DNA of 64,000 nucleotides from Hymenobacter sp. UV11 (GCF_004684095.1 NZ_SRII01000006.1:424501-488500), one strand, 5' to 3'; counted from the first letter of the stretch, positions 8,140-19,855 are shown. Program-made: numbers and translations. Notes: generated by a model from the letters alone, not told the origin.

Positions 8140-8208
8140 AATCCTGTCAACCAGAACACAGTAGCTGGGTGGGATGAAAGTTAACGACTAACTTGTGTTT
8201 TGGTTTCG

Positions 8209-8216
8209 CAAAAGTA
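8209..8216 (-). promoter_or_regulatory. -7 promoter box for the sorting-domain gene
   Basis: Reads TACTTTTG on the minus strand, matching the Bacteroidota consensus TAnnTTTG, 70 bases before the start at 8139. No clear -33 TTG is seen at the usual spacing. Confidence 0.45.
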
Positions 8217-8279
8217 CGGCCGCTCGCGGGTTGCATTACCTTAGATTAGTCTAATACCGGGATTTTTGCCGGCTAACCA

Positions 8280-9440
8280 GTGATTTTACCCGACAATTCT
8301 TCTAATTATCTTCCTGGCGCCCGCGTTTTAGTGTTGGGTGGCGGGCTGGCGGGGCTGGCGGTGGCGCTCGACCTGGCCGGGCGGGGGCACCAGGTGGCGG
8401 TGGTGGAGCGGCGGCGCTACCCCTTTCACCGCGTGTGTGGCGAGTACGTGAGCAATGAGGTGCTGCCCTACCTACGCCGGCTGGGGGCCGACCCGGCGGC
8501 GCTGGCCCCGGCGGCCATCCGGCGGTTTGGGCTGTCATCGCCGGCCGGGCGCACGCTGGCCAGCCCGCTCGATATGGGCGGCTTTGGGGTAAGCCGCTAC
8601 CAGCTCGACGAGTTTTTATACCAAAAAGCGCTGGCAAAAGGCGTCGAATTTATCTTTGCGACCGTGGCCGATGTGGCGTTTGACGCGGCCACCGACCAGC
8701 ACCGCGTGGCCCTGGCCGATGGCCGCCAGCTGCTGGCCCCGCTGGTGCTGGGCACCTACGGCAAGCGCAGTGCCCTCGACCGGCAGCTGGCGCGGCCGTT
8801 TTTCAGCCAGCGCTCGCCCTACCTTGGTGTGAAGCACCACCTGCGCCTGCCCGGCTTTGCGCGCGACGTGATTGAGCTGCACAACTTTCGGGAGGGCTAC
8901 GCGGGCATTTCGGCCATTGAAGACGACAAGCTGTGCTTCTGCTACCTCACTACGCGCACCAACCTGAAGGCAGCGGGCGGCAGCATTGCCGCGATGGAGC
9001 ACAAGGTATTGGCCCGCAACCCCTTGCTGGCTGATATCTTGCGCAATAGCGAGCGCTTATACGCCCAGCCCGAGGTTATCAACGAGATTTCCTTTGCCCC
9101 CAAGCAGCCCGTAGAGCAGCACCTGCTGATGGTGGGCGACGCGGCCGGGCTTATCACGCCGCTGTGCGGCAATGGCATGGCAATGGCCATCCACGGCGCG
9201 GCGCTGGCCGCCCCGCTGGCCGACCGTTTTTTGCGCGGCGAGCTGCCGCGGCCGGCCCTGGAGGCCGCCTACGGGCGGGCCTGGCAGCGGCAGTTTGGTA
9301 CGCGCCTGCGAGTGGGGCGGGCCGTGCAGGGGCTGTTTGGCGGGCCGGTGTTGAGCGAGCTGGTGGTAGGCAGCCTGCGGTACTGGCCCGCTGCCGTGCG
9401 CACGCTGATGCGGCAAACGCACGGCGCGGAGTTTGGGTAA
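8280..9440 (+). CDS. NAD(P)/FAD-dependent oxidoreductase (geranylgeranyl-reductase-like / phenol hydroxylase)
   Basis: 386 residues, GTG start. Rossmann FAD-binding motif 'VLGGGLAGLAVALDLAGRG' at about 17-35 followed by 'VVERRRYPFHRVCGEYVS', and the second FAD motif 'GDAAGLITPLCGNGMAMA' near 285-302. This combination marks the geranylgeranyl reductase/flavin hydroxylase group. It lies 163 bases upstream of a type III polyketide synthase on the same strand, with a methyltransferase close by; in the Streptomyces srsABC set a PKS, a methyltransferase and a flavoprotein hydroxylase make phenolic lipids. A role in oxidising the polyketide product is therefore inferred. Chlorophyll/archaeal lipid reduction is unlikely here. 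Confidence 0.85.
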   Translation: MILPDNSSNYLPGARVLVLGGGLAGLAVALDLAGRGHQVAVVERRRYPFHRVCGEYVSNEVLPYLRRLGADPAALAPAAIRRFGLSSPAGRTLASPLDMGGFGVSRYQLDEFLYQKALAKGVEFIFATVADVAFDAATDQHRVALADGRQLLAPLVLGTYGKRSALDRQLARPFFSQRSPYLGVKHHLRLPGFARDVIELHNFREGYAGISAIEDDKLCFCYLTTRTNLKAAGGSIAAMEHKVLARNPLLADILRNSERLYAQPEVINEISFAPKQPVEQHLLMVGDAAGLITPLCGNGMAMAIHGAALAAPLADRFLRGELPRPALEAAYGRAWQRQFGTRLRVGRAVQGLFGGPVLSELVVGSLRYWPAAVRTLMRQTHGAEFG

Positions 9441-9603
9441 AACCCGCCGCCTACCCCGCCGTACTAGAGAGTAGTGCCCGCCAATCGGGCCGCGCCTTCG
9501 TATGTAAAGGCCGACCAGCTTCGTGCGCTGGTTGGCTCTTTTTTTGATACTCCCCGCCCAGCGCGGTGGTAGTGCGTAAACTTGCTCTTCTAATTTTCCC
9601 CCA

Positions 9604-10716
9604 ATGCCCAGTTACCTGGGTGCCATCGGCACCGCTACCCCCCCGCATCGCCTTACCCAGCCCACCATTGCCGGTTTTATGGCGGAGGCGCTGGAACTGG
9701 ACGCGGACGGGACGCGCAAGCTGCGGGCGCTGTACCGGGTATCGGGCATCGAGCACCGCCACTCGGTGCTGGCCGACTACGGCCGCGACAACGGCGCCTA
9801 CGAGTTTTTTCCCAACACGCCGGGCCTGGAGCCGTTTCCGAGCGTGGGCCTGCGCATGGCGGCCTACCGGCGCGAGGCCCTGCCCCTGGCCCTGGCGGCG
9901 GTGCGCGACTCGCTGCGCCAGGCGCCGGGCATTGAGGCCAACAGTATCACGCACCTCATCACGGTGAGCTGCACGGGCATGTACGCGCCGGGGCTCGATA
10001 TTGAGCTGGTGGCGGCGCTGGCCCTACCCCCCTCGGTGCGCCGCACGTGCGTCAACTTCATGGGCTGCTACGCGGCCGTGAATGCGCTGCGCCTGGCCAA
10101 CGACATTTGCCTGGCCAACCCCGCCGCGCGGGTGCTGGTGGTGAGCGTGGAGCTGTGCACCCTGCACTTTCAGAAAAGCCACGACCCCGACCACCTCATA
10201 AGTAATGCGCTGTTTAGCGACGGGGCGGCGGCCTGCCTGGTACTGGGGCAGCCGCTGCCGGGCCCTACCCCCTGCCTGGGGCTGCAAGCCTTTCACTGCG
10301 GCCTGGCGCCCGAGGGCGTGCAGGACATGGCCTGGCATATCGGCGACTTTGGCTTCGAGATGACGCTTTCGGGCTACGTGCCGGCGCTGATTGAGCGCGG
10401 CATCGGGCAGCTCACGGCCGACTTGCTCCAGGACTTGCCCGTGCGCCGCGAGGATATCCGGCACTTTGCCCTGCACCCCGGCGGCCGTAAAATACTGGAG
10501 GCCATTGAGAAAGCGCTGGGCCTCAGCCGCGACGATAACCGATACGCCTACCAGGTGCTGCGCGACTACGGCAACATGTCGTCGGCCACGGTGCTCTTCG
10601 TGCTGCGCGAACTGCTGGCCGCCACTACCCCAGCCGACAACGGCGCCCCGGTGCTCAGCTGCGCCTTCGGGCCGGGCCTCACCATGGAAGCCATGCTGCT
10701 GAAGATTTGCGCGTAG
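9604..10716 (+). CDS. Type III polyketide synthase (chalcone/alkylresorcinol synthase family)
   Basis: 370 residues with the thiolase fold. The catalytic triad is visible: Cys155 in 'NFMGCYAA', His291 in 'FALHPGGRK' and Asn324 in 'YGNMSSAT'; 'CAFGPGLTMEAMLL' forms the usual C-terminal loop. These homodimeric enzymes extend an acyl-CoA starter with malonyl-CoA and cyclise the chain to resorcinols, pyrones or phloroglucinols. With the flavoprotein upstream and a methyltransferase nearby on the opposite strand, a methylated alkylresorcinol or quinone lipid is the most likely product, by analogy to srsABC. Chain length cannot be read from sequence. The cytosolic enzyme has no signal peptide. Confidence 0.92.
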   Translation: MPSYLGAIGTATPPHRLTQPTIAGFMAEALELDADGTRKLRALYRVSGIEHRHSVLADYGRDNGAYEFFPNTPGLEPFPSVGLRMAAYRREALPLALAAVRDSLRQAPGIEANSITHLITVSCTGMYAPGLDIELVAALALPPSVRRTCVNFMGCYAAVNALRLANDICLANPAARVLVVSVELCTLHFQKSHDPDHLISNALFSDGAAACLVLGQPLPGPTPCLGLQAFHCGLAPEGVQDMAWHIGDFGFEMTLSGYVPALIERGIGQLTADLLQDLPVRREDIRHFALHPGGRKILEAIEKALGLSRDDNRYAYQVLRDYGNMSSATVLFVLRELLAATTPADNGAPVLSCAFGPGLTMEAMLLKICA

Positions 10717-10904
10717 CGGCGGCGAAGCTGTTACTGCTTCGAGGCCGCTAGCTGGTGGCGCGGCGCCGGGCCAGCCAAGGTTAACCATGCTACCTGGCAA
10801 CAGATTGGATTCCTTTTCGTTAATCAGGCAGGCGGCCCTTTGCCGGGCGGCCCTGCCTCAGCAGACTTCTCGCCGGGCCGCTACCCCACCCAGCCTCTTT
10901 TCTT

Positions 10905-11183
10905 ATGCGTATTTTACCCTCCGCGGCGGCCTTATGGCTGCTTAGTGCCTTGGCTCTCAGCAGTTGCCAGTCTGACAATGCACCTGTGGCCAACGACCTC
11001 AATTCCAGCAACCCCGAGGTGGCCACCCAGGCCCGCAAAGTGCAGGAGTTGTTGACAGAGGTAGACCGCCAGAAGGCCGTTATCGAAGCCGACAAGGCCA
11101 AGCTCACCGCCATTGAGCAGCAGCTCGAAGGCTCGCGCCAAAACCTGGACGGCTTGAAAAAGCAGGTGCAGGCCACGCCGTAG
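10905..11183 (+). CDS. Small coiled-coil lipoprotein
   Basis: 92 residues. Lipoprotein signal with 'ALALSSC' (lipidated Cys21), a short Asn/Ser-rich stretch, then a predicted coiled coil from about residue 43 to the end ('KVQELLTEVDRQKAVIEADK', 'LTAIEQQLEGSRQNLDGLKK') with regular heptads. Shape recalls Lpp/YgdI-type or SlyB-like structural lipoproteins, though no family is recognised. It sits between the polyketide synthase and a macro-domain gene with gaps of 188 and 103 bases, so membership of the polyketide cluster is uncertain. Confidence 0.75.
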   Translation: MRILPSAAALWLLSALALSSCQSDNAPVANDLNSSNPEVATQARKVQELLTEVDRQKAVIEADKAKLTAIEQQLEGSRQNLDGLKKQVQATP

Positions 11184-11286
11184 GGGGGTATGAACTAATG
11201 CCCTGCGCGAAAGCCCGGTAAGGCACGAAAACCACTGTGCGCCAGCAGCTTTAAATTGCCGCAGAAATGCTTACTGCATCGCTCGT

Positions 11287-11742
11287 ATGCTAACAGAAAA
11301 GGGAGATTTAATTCAAAAGGCTGTTGCCGGTGAGTTCGATGTACTTGTGCACGGCTGCAACTGCTTTTGCACGATGGGCGCTGGCATTGCCAAGACTGTA
11401 AAGCAGGCTTTCCCCGCGGCCTATGAGGCCGACCTGACTACCATCGCAGGTGATAAAAACAAGTTGGGCAGCTATTCAGTGGCCCAAGCAACCACCAAGG
11501 GCAAACCGCTCACAATACTCAACGCCTACACGCAATACCACTGGCGTGGGTCAGGCCGCAAAGTCGATTATGACGCCGTCAGGCAAGTATTTCGACAAAT
11601 AAAAAAGAACTTTTCAGGAAAGCGGATTGGCTATCCCGCAATTGGCGCGGGCTTAGCAGGCGGCGACTGGTCGGTTATCGCTGCCATTATTGAAGTGGAG
11701 CTGGCGGGTGAAAACCACGTCTTTGTAGAATGGGAGAAGTAG
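11287..11742 (+). CDS. Macro domain protein (ADP-ribose binding/hydrolysing)
   Basis: 151 residues, a single macro domain: 'MLTEKGDLIQ' at the start, 'VLVHGCNCFCTMGAGIAKTV' with the ADP-ribose-binding Asn, 'ILNAYTQYHW', and 'IGYPAIGAGLAGGDW' for the phosphate loop. Such proteins bind or remove ADP-ribose or its 1''-phosphate; this short group is common in phages and mobile regions. Codon use is visibly less GC-rich than the flanking genes (several AAA, TTA, ATA, AAT codons), hinting at recent acquisition. It splits the polyketide synthase from the methyltransferase, which it meets tail to tail with 7 bases between stops. Confidence 0.85.
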   Translation: MLTEKGDLIQKAVAGEFDVLVHGCNCFCTMGAGIAKTVKQAFPAAYEADLTTIAGDKNKLGSYSVAQATTKGKPLTILNAYTQYHWRGSGRKVDYDAVRQVFRQIKKNFSGKRIGYPAIGAGLAGGDWSVIAAIIEVELAGENHVFVEWEK

Positions 11743-11749
11743 CCATTGT

Positions 11750-12466
11750 CTACTCACCAGCACTGCCAGCTACTACCACCTGCCACCGAAAGGCCCAGCA
11801 CCAACGCAACGAATACTCGGTGATGCCCGCCTGAGCCAGCAGGCGCTGCCAGTCGCGGCGCGAAAAGGCGCGGGCCACCGAGAGCGGCGCATCGTTTTGC
11901 ACCAGGCGTGAGCCGCCGAACAGGCGCGTTAGATATTTGATACTGTAGTAGGCCAGCGGGTGGCGGTGCAGGTCGTTAATGACGACGGCCACGCTAGCCT
12001 GGTGATGCCAGCGGCGCAGCAGGTCCACCAGCTCGGCATCGGTGAAGTGGTGGCAGAAGAGGCTGGCCGTGAGCACATCATAGGGCTGGGCCGCAAATTC
12101 GGGGCTGAAGATGTCGACCTGCTGGTAACTGATTTCGGGGTAGGCCAGGCTTTTGGCGCGGGCATAGTCGAGCATGAAGGCATTGGCGTCGACGCCCGCC
12201 AGCGCCATCCCTACCCCCTGCCGCCGGGCCCAACGCGCCACGTGGCGCAGGGTATCGCCGCCGCCGCTGCCGAGGTCGGCCAGGCGCAGGGGGCGGCCGG
12301 CCGGGAAGCGCGGGCGCAGCCGGGCCAGCGCCGCCAGCACCGGCCGGTAGCCGCCGAGCCAGGTATTGATGGTTTCCAGCTCGTCGAGGTTTTGCCGCAG
12401 CTCATCGGTGGCGAGCGACAGGTCATCCATCAGCTCGAGGGTAGTGGCGCGGGCGCTCAGGTTCAT
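11750..12466 (-). CDS. Class I SAM-dependent methyltransferase (polyketide-cluster type)
   Basis: 238 residues. SAM-binding motif I 'RLADLGSGGGDTLRHVARWA' at about 61-80, acidic end of strand 2 'LAGVDANAFML', and motif 'YDVLTASLFCHHFTDAELVDLLRRW' for post-I. The family is the UbiE/MenG-like group that accompanies type III polyketide synthases in Bacteroidota clusters; SrsB, the analogous enzyme, methylates alkylresorcinols on a hydroxyl. It is transcribed toward the synthase and not in its operon. A CACCTTTG sequence 5 bases before the start is one mismatch from the TAnnTTTG box. Substrate is inferred from context only. Confidence 0.82.
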   Translation of the reverse strand: MNLSARATTLELMDDLSLATDELRQNLDELETINTWLGGYRPVLAALARLRPRFPAGRPLRLADLGSGGGDTLRHVARWARRQGVGMALAGVDANAFMLDYARAKSLAYPEISYQQVDIFSPEFAAQPYDVLTASLFCHHFTDAELVDLLRRWHHQASVAVVINDLHRHPLAYYSIKYLTRLFGGSRLVQNDAPLSVARAFSRRDWQRLLAQAGITEYSLRWCWAFRWQVVVAGSAGE

Positions 12467-12634
12467 GGGGCAAAGGTGGGTAGGAGATGCAGAAAATATC
12501 CGTTAAATCCAGTCAAAACCCGGCTTAGTTATTAAACGGGGCCACATTATTAACTTTTTTTATAATAAAACCAATAACTAATAGAAACCAAAGCGTATCC
12601 TTGTGCTGTATCTTGCTCACCCATCCCCACACTC

Positions 12635-13513
12635 ATGTTCCTTGCCAACACCTTACTAGCTGCTGCCTGGTTGTCAGTGGGCCTACCCCACGGGCCTACC
12701 CGCCCCGTAGTGGCGCGTGCCCCACATTGCACGCTGCCGGGGGAGAAATTTGGCTACCCCGACGGCGTGGCCGTGGCGCCTGACGGCACGGTATACGTGG
12801 TGGATACCGACAGCACCATCCTGAAAAAAATAAGCCCGACCGGCGAAGTGACCCGGCTGGGCGCGGGCAGCCTGGTATATCCCACCGGGGTAGCCCTGGC
12901 CCCCGATGGCACGGCCTACGTGGCCGATGCCGGCAACCATAGCATCGTGCGCATCGGGCTGGGCGGCGAGGTATCGCGGCTGGCCAGCCGGGGCCTCGTG
13001 TATCCGGCGGGCCTGGCACTGGGGGCCGACGGCGCACTCTACATCGCCGATGCGGGCCGCGAGCCGGGCAGCGGGGCCGTCTTTAGGCTGAGCCTTACGG
13101 GCCGGTTGCAGTCGCTGGCCACGGGCCTGCACAAGCCCAGCAGCGTGGCCCTGGCCACCGACGGCACGGTGTACGTAACTGATACCGAAATCAATAGCAT
13201 CATCAAAATAAATTCTCTTGGTGAAGTATCGCCGGTGGCCGGTGGGGAGTTCAATAAGCCCCGCGGCCTGGCCGTGGGCGCCAACGGTGCGGTGTACGTG
13301 GCCGACACCTACAACAACCGCGTGCAGCGCATCGACGCCGCGGGTACCGTTACGACGATAGCCAGCGGCTTCAATTACCCTTCGGGCATTGCCATAGACC
13401 GCGCCGGCGTGGTTTACGTGACCGACACGGGCAACGGGATGCTCAAGAAAATCAATCCTACGGGCGTGGTTATGCTGCTGCCCGAGCTGGTTGGCGCCAC
13501 CCGCCGGCCCTAA
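12635..13513 (+). CDS. Secreted NHL-repeat beta-propeller protein
   Basis: 292 residues with a possible N-terminal signal segment (residues 1-15). Six NHL-type repeats of about 42 residues follow, each beginning like 'YPDGVAVAPDGTVYVVDT' and ending in a 'I.KI...G.V..L' strand; starts near residues 41, 83, 125, 170, 212 and 254. This builds a six-bladed propeller. Proteins of this kind bind ligands or act as lactonases (SMP-30-like) or serine/threonine-kinase partners; no catalytic residues can be assigned. The converging gene's stop lies 3 bases after this stop, without a terminator between. Confidence 0.8.
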   Translation: MFLANTLLAAAWLSVGLPHGPTRPVVARAPHCTLPGEKFGYPDGVAVAPDGTVYVVDTDSTILKKISPTGEVTRLGAGSLVYPTGVALAPDGTAYVADAGNHSIVRIGLGGEVSRLASRGLVYPAGLALGADGALYIADAGREPGSGAVFRLSLTGRLQSLATGLHKPSSVALATDGTVYVTDTEINSIIKINSLGEVSPVAGGEFNKPRGLAVGANGAVYVADTYNNRVQRIDAAGTVTTIASGFNYPSGIAIDRAGVVYVTDTGNGMLKKINPTGVVMLLPELVGATRRP

Positions 13514-13515
13514 GC

Positions 13516-14730
13516 TTACGCCACGTAATCGGCGAGGTAAGCGAAGCGGGGTTGTAGCCGCCCGCCCGCCGCAATGGTGGCCCGCGCCAGCACGCCGGCC
13601 GGGTCGCCGGCCACAAGGGGGGGTAGCACCTGGTCGAGCAGCTGCCGGCTGAAGTCGCGGCTGGCGTTGCGGGGCAACTCGCAGGGCAGGTTGTCCACGG
13701 CCATCACCGTAATAGTGTTGGGTTGCGAATAAGGCGCCACCAGCGCGCCGGTGGCCGGGTCGTAGTCGAAGGCCGGCTCCTCGATAGTGGTGCTGCGCTG
13801 GGTGAGCGGAATGGAGCCGTTCACGTCGCAAGTCACGTCGGCAACGGTATCTATTTTGAAGTCAGGACTTTGCGCATCGGCCTCAGTGAAGAGGCGCGGG
13901 GCGGCCGGGTCCCAGTAGGCGCAGGCAATGAGCAGGTCGGTCACGGGCACGTACTTAGCAAAGGTCGATTCGTAGGCCGCCGGCTCGTGGTGAAAATTGG
14001 CCGTGTCCCACACCCGGCCGTCGCGGCGGCGGTTGTAGTCCGAGCTGCGCAATTGGGTGTACACCGGCTCGTTGAAATCGAGGTAGAGGTAGTCGTACAC
14101 GCTCACCCGCCGGATGCCCATGCGGCCCAGCACCTCCAGCGCGCCCTGCGCCACGCGGCCCGAGCCGGTGATGGCAATCTTGATGGGGGGTAGGCGCTTC
14201 ACCTTGAAAAACTCTTCCTCCATATCCTCCATGTCCACGCACTGCCAGGCCGGCTTCAGGGCAAAAAGCCCGTGCTTGAGGCCGTAGGTGAGCAGCCCGT
14301 TATAGGCCCCCACGATGCCCGCCCAGTGCCCAAAGGCCACCACACGCTCGCCGGCCGCGTTGGTCAGCAGCTCGTAGTCGATGAGCGTAATATCCTTTTG
14401 CAGAATGGTTTGCAGCAGCACGCGGTTGCGGGGCTGCTGCTTGATGGTGTGCGAGAAGAAGAAGTACGTCTTGCCGGCCAGCAGCCACTCCACGGGCACC
14501 TCCTTCACGCCCAGCAGCACGTCGCAGGGCGTCATATCCTCCTGCACCTCCAGGCCGAGGTCGCGGTATTCCTGGTCTGAAAAGGCGCGGGTGGGGCTGG
14601 GCTGCACCCGCACGCGCAGGCCGGGGTAGGCATCTTGCAGCTCCACGCACTTTTTGGGCGTGAGGGCCACGCGGCGGTCGGGTGGGGTGCGGCCTTCGCG
14701 CAGCAGGCCGAGGAGGGTGGGGTGGGGCAT
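13516..14730 (-). CDS. Saccharopine dehydrogenase-like / alanine dehydrogenase-PNT domain oxidoreductase
   Basis: 404 residues. The start at 14730 ('MPHPTLLGLLREGRTPPDRR') is preferred; an earlier Met at 14778 would lie inside a palindromic repeat. N-terminal AlaDH/PNT domain ('REGRTPPDRRVALTPKKCVEL', 'GVKEVP', 'YFFFSHTIKQQPRN'), then an NAD-binding Rossmann part ('IKIAITGSGRVAQGALEVLG', 'VYDYLYLDFNEP'), 'DLLIACAYWDPAAPRLF' and 'VADVTCDVNGSIPLTQRSTT'. This arrangement is that of NAD-dependent, lysine-forming saccharopine dehydrogenase homologues in Bacteroidota. Lysine catabolism or a related amino-acid oxidation is inferred; the exact substrate is not shown. Confidence 0.8.
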   Translation of the reverse strand: MPHPTLLGLLREGRTPPDRRVALTPKKCVELQDAYPGLRVRVQPSPTRAFSDQEYRDLGLEVQEDMTPCDVLLGVKEVPVEWLLAGKTYFFFSHTIKQQPRNRVLLQTILQKDITLIDYELLTNAAGERVVAFGHWAGIVGAYNGLLTYGLKHGLFALKPAWQCVDMEDMEEEFFKVKRLPPIKIAITGSGRVAQGALEVLGRMGIRRVSVYDYLYLDFNEPVYTQLRSSDYNRRRDGRVWDTANFHHEPAAYESTFAKYVPVTDLLIACAYWDPAAPRLFTEADAQSPDFKIDTVADVTCDVNGSIPLTQRSTTIEEPAFDYDPATGALVAPYSQPNTITVMAVDNLPCELPRNASRDFSRQLLDQVLPPLVAGDPAGVLARATIAAGGRLQPRFAYLADYVA

Positions 14731-14744
14731 AGGAGGGCAAGGAC

Positions 14745-14852
14745 TTAAAAGAACGTCATGCTGAGCTTGCCGAAGCATCTCTACCGCTTCAGCCGCACCG
14801 TTTAATGAAGCGGTAGAGATGCTTCGGCAAGCTCAGCATGACGTTCTTTTAA
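14745..14852. repeat. Palindromic repeat family 1, copy 1
   Basis: Two perfect 47-bp arms (14745-14791 and 14806-14852) around a 14-base loop. The arm contains 'GAACGTCATGCTGAGCTTGC'. Three further copies lie at 40521, 44953 and 51142. Here it sits between divergent genes. Confidence 0.9.
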
Positions 14853-14911
14853 CCAAAAAGCTTGGTAGTAATGCCCCAAAACTACGCCCCTACCCCCGAC
14901 CAAACCGGGCT

Positions 14912-14919
14912 TACCTTTG
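14912..14919 (+). promoter_or_regulatory. -7 promoter box for gcvP
   Basis: TACCTTTG, an exact TAnnTTTG match 45 bases before the chosen gcvP start. The leader would be about 38 nucleotides, too short for a glycine riboswitch. Confidence 0.5.
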
Positions 14920-14964
14920 TTAAGGAAAAAGTCGCCTCCTTCTCCCCTACTCCAGCCCACGTGT

Positions 14965-17889
<2,925 letters not shown>

Positions 17890-17892
17890 TGC

Positions 17893-17925
17893 GAGGTAAC
17901 GCGGACTGAAAGTCCGCGTTACCTC
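17893..17925. repeat. Perfect hairpin after gcvP
   Basis: 15-bp perfect stem (GAGGTAACGCGGACT / AGTCCGCGTTACCTC) with a GAA loop directly after the gcvP stop, lacking a T-tract; a proper terminator follows. Confidence 0.75.
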
Positions 17926-17931
17926 CCGAAA

Positions 17932-17974
17932 AAACGCCCGGTTGAGCACGCGAAAGCGACTCGGCCGGGCGTTT
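17932..17974 (+). terminator. Terminator of gcvP
   Basis: 10-bp stem AAACGCCCGG / CCGGGCGTTT around a 23-base loop that itself can pair; the T-tract is short (TTT). Confidence 0.6.
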
Positions 17975-18099
17975 GGCGTATTGGGCGATTGACTAAGTAA
18001 ACTAGTCGGCTTGCCTACTAATTTTGGAACATTGCCTTTGTCGCCAGCGTTAGCTTAGTACTACCGATAACAGGTAGTATTCCCCTAGTTTTTAACCTT

Positions 18100-18729
18100 A
18101 TGAACCGCATCACTCATCTTCTGGCCCGTCCGGCCGCTTTGGCGGTCACGGGTCTTGCCTTGACCTTCGGCGTAGTATCCTGCGCCACGTCGGCCAACGT
18201 GGGCGTATCCAGCGATTTTGACCACGCCGTCAATTTCCGCAACTACCACACCTGGGCCTGGTACCCCAAGCAAGCCAGCGATACCGAGGGCGGCCCTGCC
18301 CGCGGCTATGAGTCGTTCACGGACCAGCGCATCCGCGACGCCGTGGCTAAGGACCTGGCTACCAAAGGTCTGATGCCTGCCACCGGCGAGCCCGATGTGT
18401 ACGTGGCCTACAGCGTGCGCGTCGAGAACAAGCAGCAAACGGCTGGCGGCTATCCGTATAGCCCCTACGGCTACGGGTACGGCGGCTACGGGTACGGCGG
18501 CTTCGGCGGCTACCCATACGGTGGGCGCTCGTACAACTACAAGGCCGGCACGGTCGTTATCGACATCGTGGATGCCCGCCGCAAGGAGCTTGCCTGGCGC
18601 GGCACCGGCCAGGCCCAGCTCGACCAGAACAGCATTTCGGAAGCCGAAACCTACCGCATCGTCAACAGCGTGCTGAGCAACTATCCGCCCATGGATAACC
18701 CCAATCAGCGCCGCCAGGCTATTCGCTAA
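18100..18729 (+). CDS. DUF4136 domain lipoprotein
   Basis: 209 residues. A lipoprotein signal ends at Cys28 ('GVVSC'). The DUF4136 pattern is clear: 'SSDFDHAVNFRNYHTWAWYP', 'TDQRIRDAVAKDLATKGL', 'EPDVYVAYSVRVENKQQT', and the C-terminal 'GTVVIDIVDARRKELAWRGT' plus 'VNSVLSNYPP'. Between them lies a Gly/Tyr-rich insertion ('YGYGYGGYGYGGFGGYPYGG') of about 30 residues, a low-complexity stretch seen in surface proteins. Function of the family is unknown. Stands alone between the gcvP terminator and a strong bidirectional terminator. Confidence 0.85.
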   Translation: MNRITHLLARPAALAVTGLALTFGVVSCATSANVGVSSDFDHAVNFRNYHTWAWYPKQASDTEGGPARGYESFTDQRIRDAVAKDLATKGLMPATGEPDVYVAYSVRVENKQQTAGGYPYSPYGYGYGGYGYGGFGGYPYGGRSYNYKAGTVVIDIVDARRKELAWRGTGQAQLDQNSISEAETYRIVNSVLSNYPPMDNPNQRRQAIR

Positions 18730-18764
18730 GCAAGGTCCCTACCCCCCTTGTTAAGCATGTTAAG

Positions 18765-18803
18765 CAGCAAAAAGCCCCGTCAGGTTGACGGGGCTTTTTG
18801 CTG
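18765..18803. terminator. Bidirectional terminator between DUF4136 gene and lipA
   Basis: Perfect 18-bp stem (CAGCAAAAAGCCCCGTCA / TGACGGGGCTTTTTGCTG) with loop GGT and A/T tracts built into both ends. Confidence 0.9.
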
Positions 18804-18823
18804 TCTAGACTTTTCCTGCCCCC

Positions 18824-19738
18824 TTAAATCGGCACGTTCACGTGGCGCTCGGCGTGGTAGCTGCTGCGCACCAGCGGGCCGCTTTCTACATACTTGAGGC
18901 CGCGGCGCAGGCCTTCTTCTTTGTAGGCGGCGAAGGTGTCGGGGTGCACGAACTCGGCCACTTCGAGGTGGCGCTTGGTGGGCTGCAGGTACTGGCCGAG
19001 GGTCAGGATATCGAGGCCGTTGGCCACGAGGTCATCCATCGCCTGGTGCACTTCATCGGCCTTTTCGCCCAGGCCCAGCATGATGCCCGACTTGGTGCGG
19101 TGCCCTTGCAGCTTGGTGCGCCGGATTTGCTCCAGGCTGCGGTCGTACTTGCCCTGTGGGCGCACGAGGCGGTAGAGGCTGCCTACAGTTTCCATGTTGT
19201 GCGAAATCACCTCCTGGCCGCCCGAAATCATCACGTCGAGCGCCTCCCAGTTGGCTTTCACGTCGGGGATGAGCGTTTCGATGGTCGTTTCGGGGCTCAA
19301 TTCTTTGGTGAACACCACCGTATCGCGCCACACGCTGGCACCGCGGTCCTTGAGCTCGTCGCGGTTCACGCTGGTAATGACGGCGTGCTTCACCTTCATG
19401 AGGCTGATGGCCTCAGCCACGCGGCGTGGCTCGTCGAGGTCCAGCTCGGAGGGGCGGCCGGTGGCCACGGCGCAAAACGAGCACGAGCGCGTGCACACAT
19501 TGCCAAGTATCATAAACGTGGCCGTGCCCGCGCCCCAGCACTCGCCCATGTTGGGGCAGTTGCCCGACTCGCAGATGGTGTGCAGCTTGTGCTCGTCCAC
19601 CAGCTTGCGTACGGCGGCGTAGTCGGGGCCGATGGGCAGCTTCACGCGCAGCCAATCGGGCTTGCGCGGGCGGGCGGGGGTAGGCGGCGCCAGCGGCTCG
19701 GCCTGAATAATGGGAAGCGTGAGCAGCAAAGTATCCAT
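18824..19738 (-). CDS. lipA: Lipoyl synthase
   Basis: 304 residues. Radical SAM enzyme that inserts two sulfurs into octanoyl chains on carrier proteins such as GcvH and E2 subunits. Auxiliary cluster ligands Cys56, Cys61, Cys67 ('[12 protein letters not shown]') and radical SAM cluster ligands Cys82, Cys86, Cys89 ('CTRSCSFC') are present, along with '[15 protein letters not shown]', 'GLGEKADEV' and the C-terminal '[10 protein letters not shown]' containing the conserved Ser ligand. Length is normal. It lies on the opposite strand to gcvP, separated by one gene. The upstream gap is an AT-rich spacer with self-complementary ATTCATAATT-type words. Confidence 0.96.
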   Translation of the reverse strand: MDTLLLTLPIIQAEPLAPPTPARPRKPDWLRVKLPIGPDYAAVRKLVDEHKLHTICESGNCPNMGECWGAGTATFMILGNVCTRSCSFCAVATGRPSELDLDEPRRVAEAISLMKVKHAVITSVNRDELKDRGASVWRDTVVFTKELSPETTIETLIPDVKANWEALDVMISGGQEVISHNMETVGSLYRLVRPQGKYDRSLEQIRRTKLQGHRTKSGIMLGLGEKADEVHQAMDDLVANGLDILTLGQYLQPTKRHLEVAEFVHPDTFAAYKEEGLRRGLKYVESGPLVRSSYHAERHVNVPI

Positions 19739-19740
19739 CT

Positions 19741-19855
19741 TTTCGAATTACGAATTATAAGGTATGAATTATGAATTGATTAGCCAGGAAATAAGAATCA
19801 AGTGCATCGCCCCACTCCATTCATAATTTCTACTTCATAATTCAAAATTAAGCAT
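19741..19855. repeat. AT-rich spacer with inverted ATTCATAATT words
   Basis: About 115 bases of conspicuously low GC between lipA and the next gene. GAATTACGAATTATAAGG and ATGAATTATGAATTG on the left are mirrored by CATTCATAATTTC and CTTCATAATTCAAAATTA on the right. Confidence 0.6.

Noticed and set aside
14752..14852. CRISPR-like array
   Set aside because: Palindromes are scattered far apart, single at each site, without regularly spaced unique spacers; no cas genes.
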